Assembly: GCF_014836715.1 (NCBI RefSeq)
Contig: NZ_JACSQI010000001.1
Location: forward strand, 440,167 to 504,166
Origin: Escherichia whittamii
GTDB taxonomy: Bacteria > Pseudomonadota > Gammaproteobacteria > Enterobacterales > Enterobacteriaceae
Length of the DNA stretch: 64,000 nt
Direction of reading: 5' to 3'
Positions 55,140 to 64,000 of the stretch are shown one piece after another. How positions within the stretch are numbered: position 1 is the stretch's first letter; every line of letters begins with the position of its first letter. Made by a program: the position numbers and the translations under genes. The notes beneath the pieces are model-generated. The model saw only the letters and a list, made by a program, of their open reading frames with translations. It was not told the DNA's origin and did no database searches.

Positions 55140-55901
55140 ATGAGGATTTGCAGCGACCAACCTTGTATTGTTTTATTGACTGAAAAAGATGTCTGGTTAA
55201 GGGTGAATGGGAAAGAACCTATAAGCCTGAAGGCTAACCACATGGCGTTATTAAGTTGTGAAAATAATATTATTGATGTCTCCTCACTTAATAACACTTT
55301 GGTTGCGCAAATTAGTCATGACATCATCAAAGATTACCTCCGTTTTCTGAATAAAGATCTCTCAAAAATACCCGTCTGGCAACGAAGCGCTACCCCAGTC
55401 CTGGCCTTACCATGCCTGACACTAGACCTCTTTCGCGTCGCGGCTCAACATAGCATGATGCCCGCTGAAACAGAGTCAGAAAAAGAGCGTACTCGTGCAT
55501 TATTATTCACTGTGCTATCACGTTTCCTCGACAGTAAAAAATTCCTTTCTCTTATGATGTATATGTTACGTAATTGTGTAAGTGACAGCGTTTATCAAAT
55601 AATTGAAAGCGATATTCATAAAGACTGGAATCTTAGTATGGTAGCCAGCTGTTTATGTCTAAGCCCCAGCTTGTTAAAGAAAAAACTGAAAAGTGAAAAC
55701 ACCAGTTATAGCCAAATAATCACCACCTGCCGTATGCGTTATGCCGTAAATGAATTAATGATGGACGGCAAAAATATCTCACAGGTATCACAATCCTGCG
55801 GCTACAACAGCACTTCCTATTTTATATCTGTATTTAAAGACTTCTATGGTATGACGCCTCTCCATTATGTTAGTCAGCACAGAGAACGTTCTGTCGCCTG
55901 A
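55140..55901 (+). CDS. adiY: AraC-family regulator AdiY
   Basis: Activates adiA, mainly by countering H-NS, in acid and anaerobic conditions. The 253-aa protein has a short N-terminal domain and a C-terminal AraC-type DNA-binding domain (about 150-250), with ISQVSQSCGYNSTSYFISVF. The base composition is AT-richer than neighbours. It lies between adiA and adiC. TCAGGAGTACATGT precedes the ATG. Confidence 0.95.
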   Translation: MRICSDQPCIVLLTEKDVWLRVNGKEPISLKANHMALLSCENNIIDVSSLNNTLVAQISHDIIKDYLRFLNKDLSKIPVWQRSATPVLALPCLTLDLFRVAAQHSMMPAETESEKERTRALLFTVLSRFLDSKKFLSLMMYMLRNCVSDSVYQIIESDIHKDWNLSMVASCLCLSPSLLKKKLKSENTSYSQIITTCRMRYAVNELMMDGKNISQVSQSCGYNSTSYFISVFKDFYGMTPLHYVSQHRERSVA

Positions 55902-56037
55902 TTTATAACCTGAACGAAGAGCTATATTAATAACAGCATCAGCGATAACCCGGTTGAGAATAATTCAACTCGCGAATGTAGGCGTATGATATGACTTAAT
56001 TTATTGTCATGAAGCTCACCTTCGCAGGAGTTTAATT

Positions 56038-57375
56038 ATGTCTTCGGATGCTGACGCTCACAAAGTGGGCTTAATCCCCGTCACTCTGATGGTGTCGGGG
56101 AATATTATGGGGTCAGGTGTTTTTCTGTTACCTGCAAACCTGGCCTCGACTGGCGGGATTGCCATATATGGATGGTTGGTGACGATTATCGGTGCGTTGG
56201 CTTTGTCGATGGTCTACGCCAAAATGTCTTTCCTCGATCCCAGCCCTGGCGGTTCATACGCCTACGCGCGCCGCTGCTTTGGCCCTTTCCTCGGGTATCA
56301 AACAAACGTTCTCTACTGGCTGGCCTGCTGGATCGGCAATATTGCCATGGTGGTCATTGGCGTAGGATATTTAAGCTACTTCTTCCCCATCCTCAAAGAT
56401 CCGTTGGTATTAACCATCACCTGTGTGGTGGTGCTGTGGATCTTCGTTCTGCTTAATATCGTCGGTCCAAAAATGATCACCCGCGTGCAGGCTGTCGCCA
56501 CTGTGCTGGCGCTGATCCCCATTGTCGGGATTGCCGTATTCGGCTGGTTCTGGTTCCACAGTGAAACGTATATGGCAGCATGGAACGTGAGTGGGCTGGG
56601 TACTTTCGGTGCGATTCAAAGTACCTTAAACGTAACGTTGTGGTCGTTTATTGGGGTAGAAAGTGCTTCCGTTGCGGCGGGCGTGGTGAAAAACCCGAAA
56701 CGCAACGTGCCTATCGCCACCATTGGCGGGGTGTTGATTGCCGCCGTCTGCTACGTGCTCTCGACCACTGCAATTATGGGGATGATCCCTAATGCCGCGC
56801 TGCGCGTTTCCGCCTCACCTTTTGGCGATGCCGCGCGAATGGCGCTGGGTGATACCGCTGGGGCCATTGTCTCCTTCTGCGCAGCGGCAGGTTGCTTAGG
56901 CTCGCTGGGCGGCTGGACACTACTGGCCGGGCAAACGGCGAAAGCGGCTGCCGATGACGGTCTATTCCCCCCTATTTTTGCCCGCGTTAACAAAGCGGGT
57001 ACCCCTGTTGCCGGGTTGATTATCGTTGGAATTCTGATGACTATCTTCCAGTTCAGCAGCATCTCGCCAAACGCAACCAAAGAGTTTGGTCTGGTGTCTT
57101 CCGTATCGGTGATCTTTACCCTCGTGCCTTATCTTTACACCTGTGCCGCTTTACTGCTTTTAGGTCACGGTCACTTTGGCAAAGCGCGCCCGGCGTACCT
57201 GACCATCACAACTATCGCCTTCCTTTACTGTATCTGGGCGGTGGTCGGTTCTGGCGCACAAGAGGTCATGTGGTCATTCGTCACTCTGATGGTAATAACA
57301 GCCATGTACGCGCTGAACTACAACCGGATGCATAAAAACCCCTATCCTTTAGATGCACCGATCAGTAAAGATTAA
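56038..57375 (+). CDS. adiC: Arginine:agmatine antiporter AdiC
   Basis: Imports arginine and exports agmatine, completing acid resistance system 3 with AdiA. The 445-aa APC protein has 12 membrane helices, helix-1 [16 protein letters not shown] and helix-6 [15 protein letters not shown]. It is the closest relative of CadB in this window. CGCAGGAG precedes the ATG. Confidence 0.97.
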   Translation: MSSDADAHKVGLIPVTLMVSGNIMGSGVFLLPANLASTGGIAIYGWLVTIIGALALSMVYAKMSFLDPSPGGSYAYARRCFGPFLGYQTNVLYWLACWIGNIAMVVIGVGYLSYFFPILKDPLVLTITCVVVLWIFVLLNIVGPKMITRVQAVATVLALIPIVGIAVFGWFWFHSETYMAAWNVSGLGTFGAIQSTLNVTLWSFIGVESASVAAGVVKNPKRNVPIATIGGVLIAAVCYVLSTTAIMGMIPNAALRVSASPFGDAARMALGDTAGAIVSFCAAAGCLGSLGGWTLLAGQTAKAAADDGLFPPIFARVNKAGTPVAGLIIVGILMTIFQFSSISPNATKEFGLVSSVSVIFTLVPYLYTCAALLLLGHGHFGKARPAYLTITTIAFLYCIWAVVGSGAQEVMWSFVTLMVITAMYALNYNRMHKNPYPLDAPISKD

Positions 57376-57401
57376 GTCCCCCCTTAATCCAGCAAACGCA
57401 T

Positions 57402-57434
57402 AAGCCAACCTTAAGAACTTAAGGTTGGCTTAAC
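57402..57434 (+). promoter_or_regulatory. adiC terminator hairpin with an overlapping BasR (PmrA) box
   Basis: AAGCCAACCTTAAG (57402-57415) pairs with CTTAAGGTTGGCTT (57418-57431) as a 14-bp stem, likely the adiC terminator. The right arm contains CTTAAG-N5-CTTAAC (57418-57434), which fits the PmrA box consensus YTTAAK-N5-YTTAAK. It lies about 47 bp upstream of the eptA start. Confidence 0.75.
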
Positions 57435-57480
57435 TTTGCTTTGCGAACATATGCGCACTTTGTTCGATGGAAACACCGTG

Positions 57481-59124
57481 ATGTTGAAGCGCCTTCTAAA
57501 AAGACCCTCTTTGAATTTACTCGCCTGGCTATTGCTGGCTGCTTTTTATATCTCTATCTGCCTGAATATTGCCTTTTTTAAACAAGTATTGCAGGCGTTA
57601 CCGCTGGATTCACTGCATAACGTACTGGTTTTCTTATCAATGCCAGTCGTCGCGTTTAGTGTGATGAATATTGTCCTGACGCTAGGCTCTTTCTTATGGC
57701 TTAATCGCCCGCTGGCGTGCCTGTTTATTCTGGTCGGCGCGTCGGCGCAATATTTCATCATGACCTATGGCATCGTCATCGACCGCTCGATGATTGCCAA
57801 TATTATTGATACCACTCCGGCAGAAAGTTATGCGCTGATGACACCACAAATGTTATTAACGCTAGGGTTAAGCGGCGTACTTGCGGCGCTGATAGCCTGC
57901 TGGATTAAAATCAAACCTGCCAACTCACGTCTGCGCAGCGTTCTTTTCCGTGGGGCCAATATCCTGATTTCAGTGCTGCTGATTCTGCTGGTCGCCGCGC
58001 TGTTTTATAAAGACTACGCCTCGCTGTTTCGCAACAACAAAGAGCTGGTGAAATCCTTAAGCCCGTCTAACAGCATTGTCGCCAGCTGGTCATGGTATTC
58101 CCACCAGCGACGGGCAAATCTGCCGCTGGTGCGCATTGGTGAGGATGCTCACCGCAACCCGTTAATGCAAAACGAGAAACGTAAAAATCTGACCATTTTG
58201 ATCGTCGGCGAAACCTCGCGGGCAGAGAACTTCTCGCTCAACGGCTACCCGCGTGAAACTAACCCGCGGCTGGCGAAAGATAACGTGGTCTATTTCCCCA
58301 ATACCGCGTCTTGCGGCACGGCAACGGCAGTTTCAGTGCCATGCATGTTCTCGGATATGCCGCGTGAGCATTACAAAGAAGAGCTGGCACAGCACCAGGA
58401 AGGCGTGCTGGATATCATCCAACGGGCGGGCATTAATGTACTGTGGAATGATAACGATGGCGGCTGTAAAGGCGTCTGCGACCGCGTACCTCACCAGAAC
58501 GTCACTGCGCTGAACTTGCCTGGTCAGTGCATCAACGGTGAATGCTATGATGAAGTGCTGTTCCACGGGCTGGAAGAGTACATCAATAATCTGCAAGGTG
58601 ATGGCGTGATTGTATTACACACCATCGGAAGCCACGGCCCGACCTATTACAACCGTTATCCGCCGCAGTTCAGGAAATTTACCCCCACTTGCGACACCAA
58701 CGAGATCCAAAACTGCTCGAAAGAACAACTGGTGAACACTTACGACAACACGCTGGTCTACGTTGACTATATTGTTGATAAAGCGATTAATCTGCTGAAA
58801 GAACATCAGGATAAATTTACCACCAGCCTGGTTTATCTTTCTGATCACGGTGAATCGTTAGGTGAAAATGGCATCTATCTGCACGGCCTGCCTTATGCCA
58901 TCGCCCCGGATAGCCAAAAACAGGTGCCAATGCTGCTGTGGCTGTCGGAGGATTATCAAAAGCGGTATCAGGTTGACCAGAACTGCCTGCAAAAACAGGC
59001 GCAAACGCAGCACTATTCACAAGACAATTTATTCTCAACGCTGTTGGGATTAACCGGCGTCGAAACGAAGTATTACCAGGCCGCGGATGATATTCTGCAA
59101 ACTTGCAGGAGAGTGACTGAATGA
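57481..59124 (+). CDS. eptA: Lipid A phosphoethanolamine transferase EptA (PmrC)
   Basis: Adds phosphoethanolamine to lipid A phosphates at the periplasmic face of the inner membrane and lowers binding of polymyxin. The 547-aa protein has five N-terminal membrane helices (about 15-180) and a periplasmic sulfatase-like domain with the nucleophile Thr280 in [13 protein letters not shown], plus metal ligands in [11 protein letters not shown] and LSDHGESLG. The ATG at 57481 gives the K-12 length. It overlaps basR by 4 nt. Confidence 0.96.
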   Translation: MLKRLLKRPSLNLLAWLLLAAFYISICLNIAFFKQVLQALPLDSLHNVLVFLSMPVVAFSVMNIVLTLGSFLWLNRPLACLFILVGASAQYFIMTYGIVIDRSMIANIIDTTPAESYALMTPQMLLTLGLSGVLAALIACWIKIKPANSRLRSVLFRGANILISVLLILLVAALFYKDYASLFRNNKELVKSLSPSNSIVASWSWYSHQRRANLPLVRIGEDAHRNPLMQNEKRKNLTILIVGETSRAENFSLNGYPRETNPRLAKDNVVYFPNTASCGTATAVSVPCMFSDMPREHYKEELAQHQEGVLDIIQRAGINVLWNDNDGGCKGVCDRVPHQNVTALNLPGQCINGECYDEVLFHGLEEYINNLQGDGVIVLHTIGSHGPTYYNRYPPQFRKFTPTCDTNEIQNCSKEQLVNTYDNTLVYVDYIVDKAINLLKEHQDKFTTSLVYLSDHGESLGENGIYLHGLPYAIAPDSQKQVPMLLWLSEDYQKRYQVDQNCLQKQAQTQHYSQDNLFSTLLGLTGVETKYYQAADDILQTCRRVTE

Positions 59125-59789
59125 AAATTCTAATTGTTGAAGATGATACGCTGTTATTGCAGGGACTGATTCTGGCGGCACAAACCGAAGGCTACGCCTG
59201 CGACGGCGTCACAACCGCGCGGATGGCAGAGCAAAGTCTTGAAGCGGGTCATTACAGCCTGGTGGTGTTGGATCTAGGTTTACCTGACGAAGATGGGCTG
59301 CATTTTCTCGCCCGCATCCGACAGAAAAAATACACACTGCCGGTGCTGATCCTCACCGCCCGCGACACCCTGACCGACAAAATCGCCGGGCTGGATGTCG
59401 GGGCCGACGACTACCTGGTGAAGCCTTTTGCACTGGAAGAGTTACACGCCCGCATCCGCGCCCTGCTGCGACGCCATAATAATCAGGGCGAAAGCGAGTT
59501 GATTGTTGGCAACCTGACGCTGAATATGGGTCGCCGTCAGGTATGGATGGGCGGTGAAGAACTGATTCTGACGCCGAAAGAATATGCTCTGCTGTCGCGC
59601 TTGATGCTCAAGGCCGGCAGCCCGGTGCATCGGGAAATTCTCTACAACGACATCTATAACTGGGACAACGAACCCTCGACCAATACCCTGGAAGTGCATA
59701 TTCACAACCTGCGCGACAAAGTAGGTAAGTCGCGTATCCGCACCGTACGCGGCTTTGGCTATATGCTGGTCGTAAATGAGGAGAACTAA
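59121..59789 (+). CDS. basR: Response regulator BasR (PmrA)
   Basis: Controls lipid A modification genes in response to BasS, PmrD and high iron or low pH. The 222-aa OmpR-type protein has the receiver phosphoacceptor Asp51 (VVLDLGLP), and a C-terminal winged helix ending VRGFGYML. Residue 29 is Gly, where I recall Ser in K-12; this is a common natural variant. It is in operon with eptA and basS. Confidence 0.97.
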   Translation: MKILIVEDDTLLLQGLILAAQTEGYACDGVTTARMAEQSLEAGHYSLVVLDLGLPDEDGLHFLARIRQKKYTLPVLILTARDTLTDKIAGLDVGADDYLVKPFALEELHARIRALLRRHNNQGESELIVGNLTLNMGRRQVWMGGEELILTPKEYALLSRLMLKAGSPVHREILYNDIYNWDNEPSTNTLEVHIHNLRDKVGKSRIRTVRGFGYMLVVNEEN

Positions 59790-59798
59790 TTGAATCTG

Positions 59799-60890
59799 AT
59801 GCGTTTTCTGCGTCGGCCAATATCGCTGCGCCAGCGGCTGATATTGACCATCGGGGCCATTCTGCTGGTGTTTGAGCTGATTAGCGTCTTCTGGCTATGG
59901 CATGAGAGTACCGAGCAGATTCAGCTATTTGAGCAGGCGTTACGCGACAATCGCAACAACGATCGTCACATCATGCGAGAGATCCGCGAAGCGGTTGCCA
60001 GTCTGATTGTCCCCGGCGTGTTTATGGTCAGCCTGACGCTATTTATCTGCTATCAGGCGGTACGCCGCATCACCCGTCCGCTGGCGGAGCTGCAAAAAGA
60101 GCTGGAAGCGCGTACCGCCGACAACTTAACGCCCATTGCCATTCACAGTGCCACCCTCGAAATCGAATCGGTGGTTTCGGCTTTGAACGATCTGGTATCT
60201 CGCCTGACCAGCACGCTGGATAACGAACGGTTGTTTACCGCTGACGTCGCTCACGAACTGCGAACGCCGCTGGCGGGAGTACGTTTGCATCTGGAGTTGC
60301 TGGCGAAAACGCATCACATTGATGTAGCGCCGTTAGTAGCGCGACTTGATCAGATGATGGAGAGCGTCTCCCAGTTGTTACAACTGGCGCGTGCTGGCCA
60401 ATCATTTTCATCGGGTAATTATCAGCATGTAAAACTACTAGAAGATGTGATTCTGCCCTCGTATGACGAGTTAAGTACCATGCTCGACCAGCGTCAGCAA
60501 ACCTTGCTGTTGCCAGAAAGCGCCGCCGACATCACCGTCCCGGGCGATGCTACCCTGCTGCGGATGTTATTGCGAAACCTGGTGGAAAATGCCCATCGTT
60601 ACAGCCCACAAGGCAGCAACATTATGATTAAGCTGCAAGAAGATGGCGGTGCGGTAATGGCCGTTGAAGATGAAGGGCCGGGTATTGATGAGAGTAAATG
60701 CGGGGAGTTAAGTAAAGCGTTTGTACGAATGGACAGCCGTTATGGCGGAATTGGTCTGGGATTAAGTATTGTCAGCCGTATCACGCAGTTGCATCACGGG
60801 CAGTTTTTCCTGCAAAACCGGGAAGAAACTTCCGGTACGCGTGCCTGGGTACGGCTGAAGAAAGATCAGTACGTGGCAAACCAAATATAG
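59799..60890 (+). CDS. basS: Sensor histidine kinase BasS (PmrB)
   Basis: Senses ferric iron, aluminium and mild acid and phosphorylates BasR. The 363-aa protein has two membrane helices (about 13-35 and 66-88) around a short periplasmic loop, HAMP, His152 in DVAHELRTPLAG, and ATP motifs NLVENAHRYS, DEGPGI and GIGLGLSIV. The start at 59799 gives the K-12 length; a TTG at 59790 is in frame. Residue 2 is Arg, where I recall His in K-12. Its 3' end overlaps pmrR on the other strand by 25 nt. Confidence 0.95.
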   Translation: MRFLRRPISLRQRLILTIGAILLVFELISVFWLWHESTEQIQLFEQALRDNRNNDRHIMREIREAVASLIVPGVFMVSLTLFICYQAVRRITRPLAELQKELEARTADNLTPIAIHSATLEIESVVSALNDLVSRLTSTLDNERLFTADVAHELRTPLAGVRLHLELLAKTHHIDVAPLVARLDQMMESVSQLLQLARAGQSFSSGNYQHVKLLEDVILPSYDELSTMLDQRQQTLLLPESAADITVPGDATLLRMLLRNLVENAHRYSPQGSNIMIKLQEDGGAVMAVEDEGPGIDESKCGELSKAFVRMDSRYGGIGLGLSIVSRITQLHHGQFFLQNREETSGTRAWVRLKKDQYVANQI

Positions 60891-60955
60891 AGAAAGCTAC
60901 TGACTACCAACACGCTGAACACGGTAGTTAAACGTTCATAAATACGGTTTTTCAT
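60866..60955 (-). CDS. pmrR: Small membrane protein PmrR (LpxT inhibitor)
   Basis: A 29-aa peptide that, in Salmonella work, binds and inhibits LpxT so that PmrA-regulated lipid A changes can proceed. The reading is MKNRIYERLTTVF then a hydrophobic helix and IWFATY. It ends inside the 3' end of basS on the opposite strand. GGAGGAGAG lies just before the ATG and is part of an inverted repeat. A BasR-type box is upstream at 61001-61016. Confidence 0.9.
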   Translation of the reverse strand: MKNRIYERLTTVFSVLVVSSFLYIWFATY

Positions 60956-61000
60956 TGCACTCTCCTCCGTTAACCTGGAGGAGAGTATGCGCGTCAGAGA

Positions 61001-61016
61001 TTAAGTGAACCTTAAG
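61001..61016 (-). promoter_or_regulatory. BasR (PmrA) box upstream of pmrR
   Basis: On the minus strand, CTTAAG-N5-CTTAA (a direct TTAAG repeat with 11-bp spacing, read as TTAAG at 61001-61005 and 61012-61016 on the plus strand) matches the PmrA consensus. It lies 46 bp upstream of the pmrR ATG. Confidence 0.75.
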
Positions 61017-61069
61017 AGTTCGGGTGTAGGCCTGATAAAACAACCTCGCAGCAGGCAATCCATTTCAGG

Positions 61070-62572
61070 TTACTCATCAATACGTGGATGTTGCTGCACC
61101 AGACGAGAACGTTTCGCCTGCAAATCGGCAATCTCGTGGTCAATATCCTCGATTTTTTGCTCAATATTATCGTAATGCTCGACGAGAATTTCCTTCGCTT
61201 CCTGCAAATCTGACGCTGCCGGTGTCGCACCTTTCAGTGGACGATTCGCTGTCTCTTTCATGGTCACGCCGGTAATCAAACCAATCACCGCCACCACCAT
61301 CAAGTAATACGCGGGCATCATCAGATTCTGCGAGCTTTCCACCAGCCAGGCCGCCAGTGTTGGCGTCAGACCGGCAATCAGCACCGAAATATTAAATGCC
61401 GCCGCCAGCGCACTGTAACGGATATGCGTCGGAAACATTGCTGGCAGCGTTGAGGCCATAACACCCGTAAAGCAGTTAAGGATCACTGCCAGCATCAACA
61501 ACCCGGCGAAAATCAGGCCGATGATATTACTGTTAATCAGGATGAACGCCGGGATCGCCAGCGCAAACAGCGCAACACTACCAAGGATCACAAACGGCCG
61601 ACGGCCAAAACGGTCACTGAGCAGTCCCATCACCGGTTGCACAAACAGCATACCAATCATAATGGCGATAATAATCAGCACTCCGTGGTCTTCGGAGTAG
61701 TGCAGATTATGCGACAAATAACTCGGCATGTAGGTTAGCAGCATGTAGTAAGTGACGTTGGTGGCAATCACCAGGCCAATACACGTCAACAGACTGCGCC
61801 AGTGTTTGGTGGCAATCTCTTTAAACGAGACTTTCGGACCATCCTGCAAACCTTCTCGGTCGCCCTGCTCCAGTTTCTCAACATGTTGTTGGAAAGCTGG
61901 CGTCTCTTCCAGGGCGTGGCGCAAGTAAAGCCCGATAATCCCTAAAGGCAGAGCGATAAAGAACGGAATACGCCAGCCCCAGTCGAGGAAGTTCTCTTCA
62001 CCGACGATGGTCGAAATTAACACCACCACGCCCGCACCCAGCACAAACCCGGCAATAGAACCGAAATCCAGCCAACTGCCCATAAAGCCGCGTTTACGGT
62101 CAGGGGAGTATTCCGCAACAAATATTGACGCCCCGGTATATTCGCCCCCCACCGAGAATCCTTGCGCCATCTTACAGATCAACAACAGAATCGGTGCCCA
62201 AATACCAATAGAGGCGTAGGACGGTATTAAACCAATACAAAACGTACTGATCGACATAATCACAATAGTGATCGCAAGGATCTTCTGGCGACCATATTTG
62301 TCGCCCAGCATACCAAAGAAGAGCCCGCCAAGCGGTCGAATCAGAAAGGGAACGGAGAAGGTGGCAAGTGCAGCAACCATCTGCACGCTGGGGTCAGCCC
62401 CCGGGAAAAAGACTTTACCTAATGCGTAGGCAACAAAACCATAAACACCAAAATCGAACCATTCCATTGCATTACCCAGCGATGCTGCAGTAATGGCTTT
62501 GCGCAGTTTACCGTCATCAATAATAGTGACGTCACGAAGGGTAATCGGTTTTACTTTTTTCCTTTTCAGCAT
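61070..62572 (-). CDS. proP: Osmosensory proline/glycine betaine transporter ProP
   Basis: A proton symporter of the major facilitator superfamily activated by high osmolality. The 500-aa protein has 12 membrane helices, MFS motif GDKYGRQKI between helices 2 and 3, and a C-terminal alpha-helical coiled coil (about 465-500, HYDNIEQKIEDIDHEIADLQ) that tunes the osmotic threshold. The ATG at 62572 gives the K-12 length; 11 more open codons lie upstream. It is convergent with the basS side. Confidence 0.97.
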   Translation of the reverse strand: MLKRKKVKPITLRDVTIIDDGKLRKAITAASLGNAMEWFDFGVYGFVAYALGKVFFPGADPSVQMVAALATFSVPFLIRPLGGLFFGMLGDKYGRQKILAITIVIMSISTFCIGLIPSYASIGIWAPILLLICKMAQGFSVGGEYTGASIFVAEYSPDRKRGFMGSWLDFGSIAGFVLGAGVVVLISTIVGEENFLDWGWRIPFFIALPLGIIGLYLRHALEETPAFQQHVEKLEQGDREGLQDGPKVSFKEIATKHWRSLLTCIGLVIATNVTYYMLLTYMPSYLSHNLHYSEDHGVLIIIAIMIGMLFVQPVMGLLSDRFGRRPFVILGSVALFALAIPAFILINSNIIGLIFAGLLMLAVILNCFTGVMASTLPAMFPTHIRYSALAAAFNISVLIAGLTPTLAAWLVESSQNLMMPAYYLMVVAVIGLITGVTMKETANRPLKGATPAASDLQEAKEILVEHYDNIEQKIEDIDHEIADLQAKRSRLVQQHPRIDE

Positions 62573-62779
62573 AGCTATCCTCGCAGAGTAAGCCCATTTC
62601 CGCACACGCCAGACAAATGACGTGGCGCCCGCAAAAGGGAAGCGGGAATTGCAGGGTGCAATCTCTGTAACAAGCGTAGCGGGTTTACTTACACGTTCCG
62701 ATTAAGAACTGTACAACCAAACCAGTTGACGCCTGAATTGGGCAGTTAATGACCTTTTTACCCTACCAGCGTTTAAATT

Positions 62780-62795
62780 TGTGATCAACTTCACA
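62780..62795 (-). promoter_or_regulatory. CRP site upstream of proP
   Basis: TGTGATCAACTTCACA is a perfect TGTGA-N6-TCACA palindrome. In K-12 CRP represses proP P1 from such a site. It lies in the 262-bp gap between proP and yjcZ, where P1 and the Fis/RpoS-dependent P2 are expected. Confidence 0.88.
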
Positions 62796-62834
62796 CATGA
62801 ATTTCGTTAAACACTCACCAATGTAACTGATTAT

Positions 62835-63713
62835 TTACACGTAATTTACAGAGAAGATTTCCTCAACCATTGCCTCCACCAGACGTTGCGCTGAACAGAG
62901 CCGTGGCATCCCTACCGCAACAGTTTGCCAGCGTTGGGTCACCGACCAGCAAACGGGCTGTTTATCTGCATCGGACCACTTACCCAACCAACCTAAAAAG
63001 TCAGCATGTTCCCCACTGCTTACAGCTGTAGGTGATGTGAACCACTGGTGGTAATAATGACGAGTAGTCGGTGCCGCGTTGATACTTTCAGCCAGATATT
63101 GCGTCGCTTTCACGCGCAAATCAGCAAGCAACAACGCTGCCGCTTGCGGACTTCCCAGACGGCAGGCATCGCCAAACGCCCCCCAACGCAGTTCTTCCAG
63201 AACGATGAAACAACGTCCAGGCAGCGACCAACTGCCATACGCCCCGGCACGCCAGCGAGTAAAAATTTGCTCGCTCTGTTCGCCCGCCTGCACCAGTAAC
63301 CCTCGTTGCATTAACGCTTTTTCCTTCCAGTGACAACGGGCTGAAAACCACTCATATAAAGCGGTAATTTGCTGCTGGAGTTCCGGGAAAGCGGATTGTG
63401 GGCGGAGATCCCTTTTTTGCAGTAACGCCAGATATTGTGCGATCTGTGTCAACGCCAGATGACCGGGGTCAAGCATTGCCGCCAGTTTTTCCACCAATGC
63501 CAGGCGTAGACTAAGCGACGCATTTAACATTCCGGCATTCGCCCACGTCTGAAGCTGTGTGCGAGCAAGGATCTCCTGCATCAGTCGTTCACGAAACTGC
63601 TGCTGATGGGCATGCGGATGGCGGGTATCATCGCCCAGCGCCAGATCCACTAAAAAGCGGGGATGAACCGACTCCAGCACGCGGCCTGGGCCGTCCAGTA
63701 ACGTCTTTGTCAA
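62835..63713 (-). CDS. yjcZ: Uncharacterised protein YjcZ
   Basis: A 292-aa soluble protein of unknown function encoded directly downstream of crfC. It is rich in Leu, Gln and Arg and looks mostly helical; no signal peptide, membrane helix or catalytic motif is seen. The start is TTG at 63713, overlapping the crfC stop by 4 nt (TTGA), so translation is coupled. It differs from the K-12 protein, as I recall it, at many more positions than its neighbours do. Confidence 0.88.
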   Translation of the reverse strand: MTKTLLDGPGRVLESVHPRFLVDLALGDDTRHPHAHQQQFRERLMQEILARTQLQTWANAGMLNASLSLRLALVEKLAAMLDPGHLALTQIAQYLALLQKRDLRPQSAFPELQQQITALYEWFSARCHWKEKALMQRGLLVQAGEQSEQIFTRWRAGAYGSWSLPGRCFIVLEELRWGAFGDACRLGSPQAAALLLADLRVKATQYLAESINAAPTTRHYYHQWFTSPTAVSSGEHADFLGWLGKWSDADKQPVCWSVTQRWQTVAVGMPRLCSAQRLVEAMVEEIFSVNYV

Positions 63714-64000
63714 TACTGTTCTGCCGTGAAAAGAGTTTGAATATCATCGCGTAACAACTGAGAGTCCGTATAAATCCAGCCGTGCGTTGTTGCAGCCTGC
63801 TGCAATTGCTGCTGCATTATTTTCACCACGGATTCATTTTGCTGTCGCAAAGCCAGACTTTCGCGTAAACGCGTGTGTAATTCCGTCAAACATACAGCGA
63901 AATCAGCGAAAAATGTGCTCATCCCTGCCGTGACAGAATCATCGACCTGAACCGCCAAAACTTTAGCCATTTGTTGGCAATAGAGGTCAAATTCTTCGGT
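63710..64000 (-). CDS. crfC: Dynamin-like clamp-binding protein CrfC, C-terminal fragment
   Basis: Only the last 96 codons are in the window; the gene runs off the right edge. In K-12 CrfC (YjdA) is a dynamin-like GTPase linked to sister replication fork colocalisation through the DNA clamp. The part seen is helical and Gln-rich (KIMQQQLQQAATTHGW) and ends TLFTAEQY. The GTPase domain is outside the window. Confidence 0.85.
   Translation of the reverse strand, partial: TEEFDLYCQQMAKVLAVQVDDSVTAGMSTFFADFAVCLTELHTRLRESLALRQQNESVVKIMQQQLQQAATTHGWIYTDSQLLRDDIQTLFTAEQY

Overview
The window is a chromosomal segment of Escherichia coli (or a Shigella within that species). Almost every protein matches, from memory, the K-12 gene of the same name at near identity, and the gene order is that of the K-12 region around 94 min, read in the opposite direction. 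It starts in the glyVXY tRNA cluster and ends inside crfC. No plasmid, prophage, intact insertion sequence or CRISPR array is seen.

Layout. (1) 1-9.8 kb: two tRNA-Gly genes, then orn, rsgA, psd, mscM, yjeO, yjeM and epmA. (2) 10-17 kb: fumarate reductase frdABCD, chromosomal beta-lactamase ampC with its promoter inside frdD, blc, sugE/gdx under a guanidine-II riboswitch, the small lipoprotein genes ecnB and ecnA, efp and epmB. (3) 18-24 kb: yjeJ between two inverted copies of one REP/BIME element, yjeI, groEL-groES under a sigma-32 promoter, yjeH and fxsA. (4) 24-32 kb: aspA-dcuA, cutA-dsbD-yjdC, a large secreted protein gene that I do not recall from K-12, and pheU tRNA followed by an apparent integrase scar. 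(5) 32.7-43 kb: the lysine acid-response block cadC-cadBA, dtpC and lysU, then ghoT, ghoS, yjdJ and yjdI. (6) 43-49.8 kb: the C4-dicarboxylate sensor dcuSR, then dcuB-fumB and yjdF. (7) 49.8-57.4 kb: melA and melR with melB missing, then the arginine acid-resistance genes adiA, adiY and adiC. (8) 57.4-64 kb: eptA-basR-basS with the small gene pmrR, then proP, yjcZ and the 3' part of crfC.

Functional themes. Anaerobic C4-dicarboxylate metabolism is concentrated here: AspA and FumB make fumarate, DcuA and DcuB exchange it for succinate, FrdABCD respires it, and DcuSR senses it. Two parallel acid-stress systems (CadA/CadB with CadC, and AdiA/AdiC with AdiY) each pair a PLP decarboxylase with an antiporter. 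The EF-P modification pathway (epmA, efp, epmB) lies within about 9 kb. BasRS controls lipid A modification through EptA and PmrR.

Strain-specific points are the loss of melB (YjdF and MelA now overlap tail to tail), the absence of yjeN, the extra secreted protein gene next to pheU, an ampC promoter with differences from K-12 at -18, -1 and +58 but wild-type -42 and -32, and large inverted repeats around yjeJ. I see no wholly new multi-gene system. The least explained item is the large protein at 29.9-31.9 kb with its palindromic upstream site. All comparisons with K-12 are from memory, without a database search.
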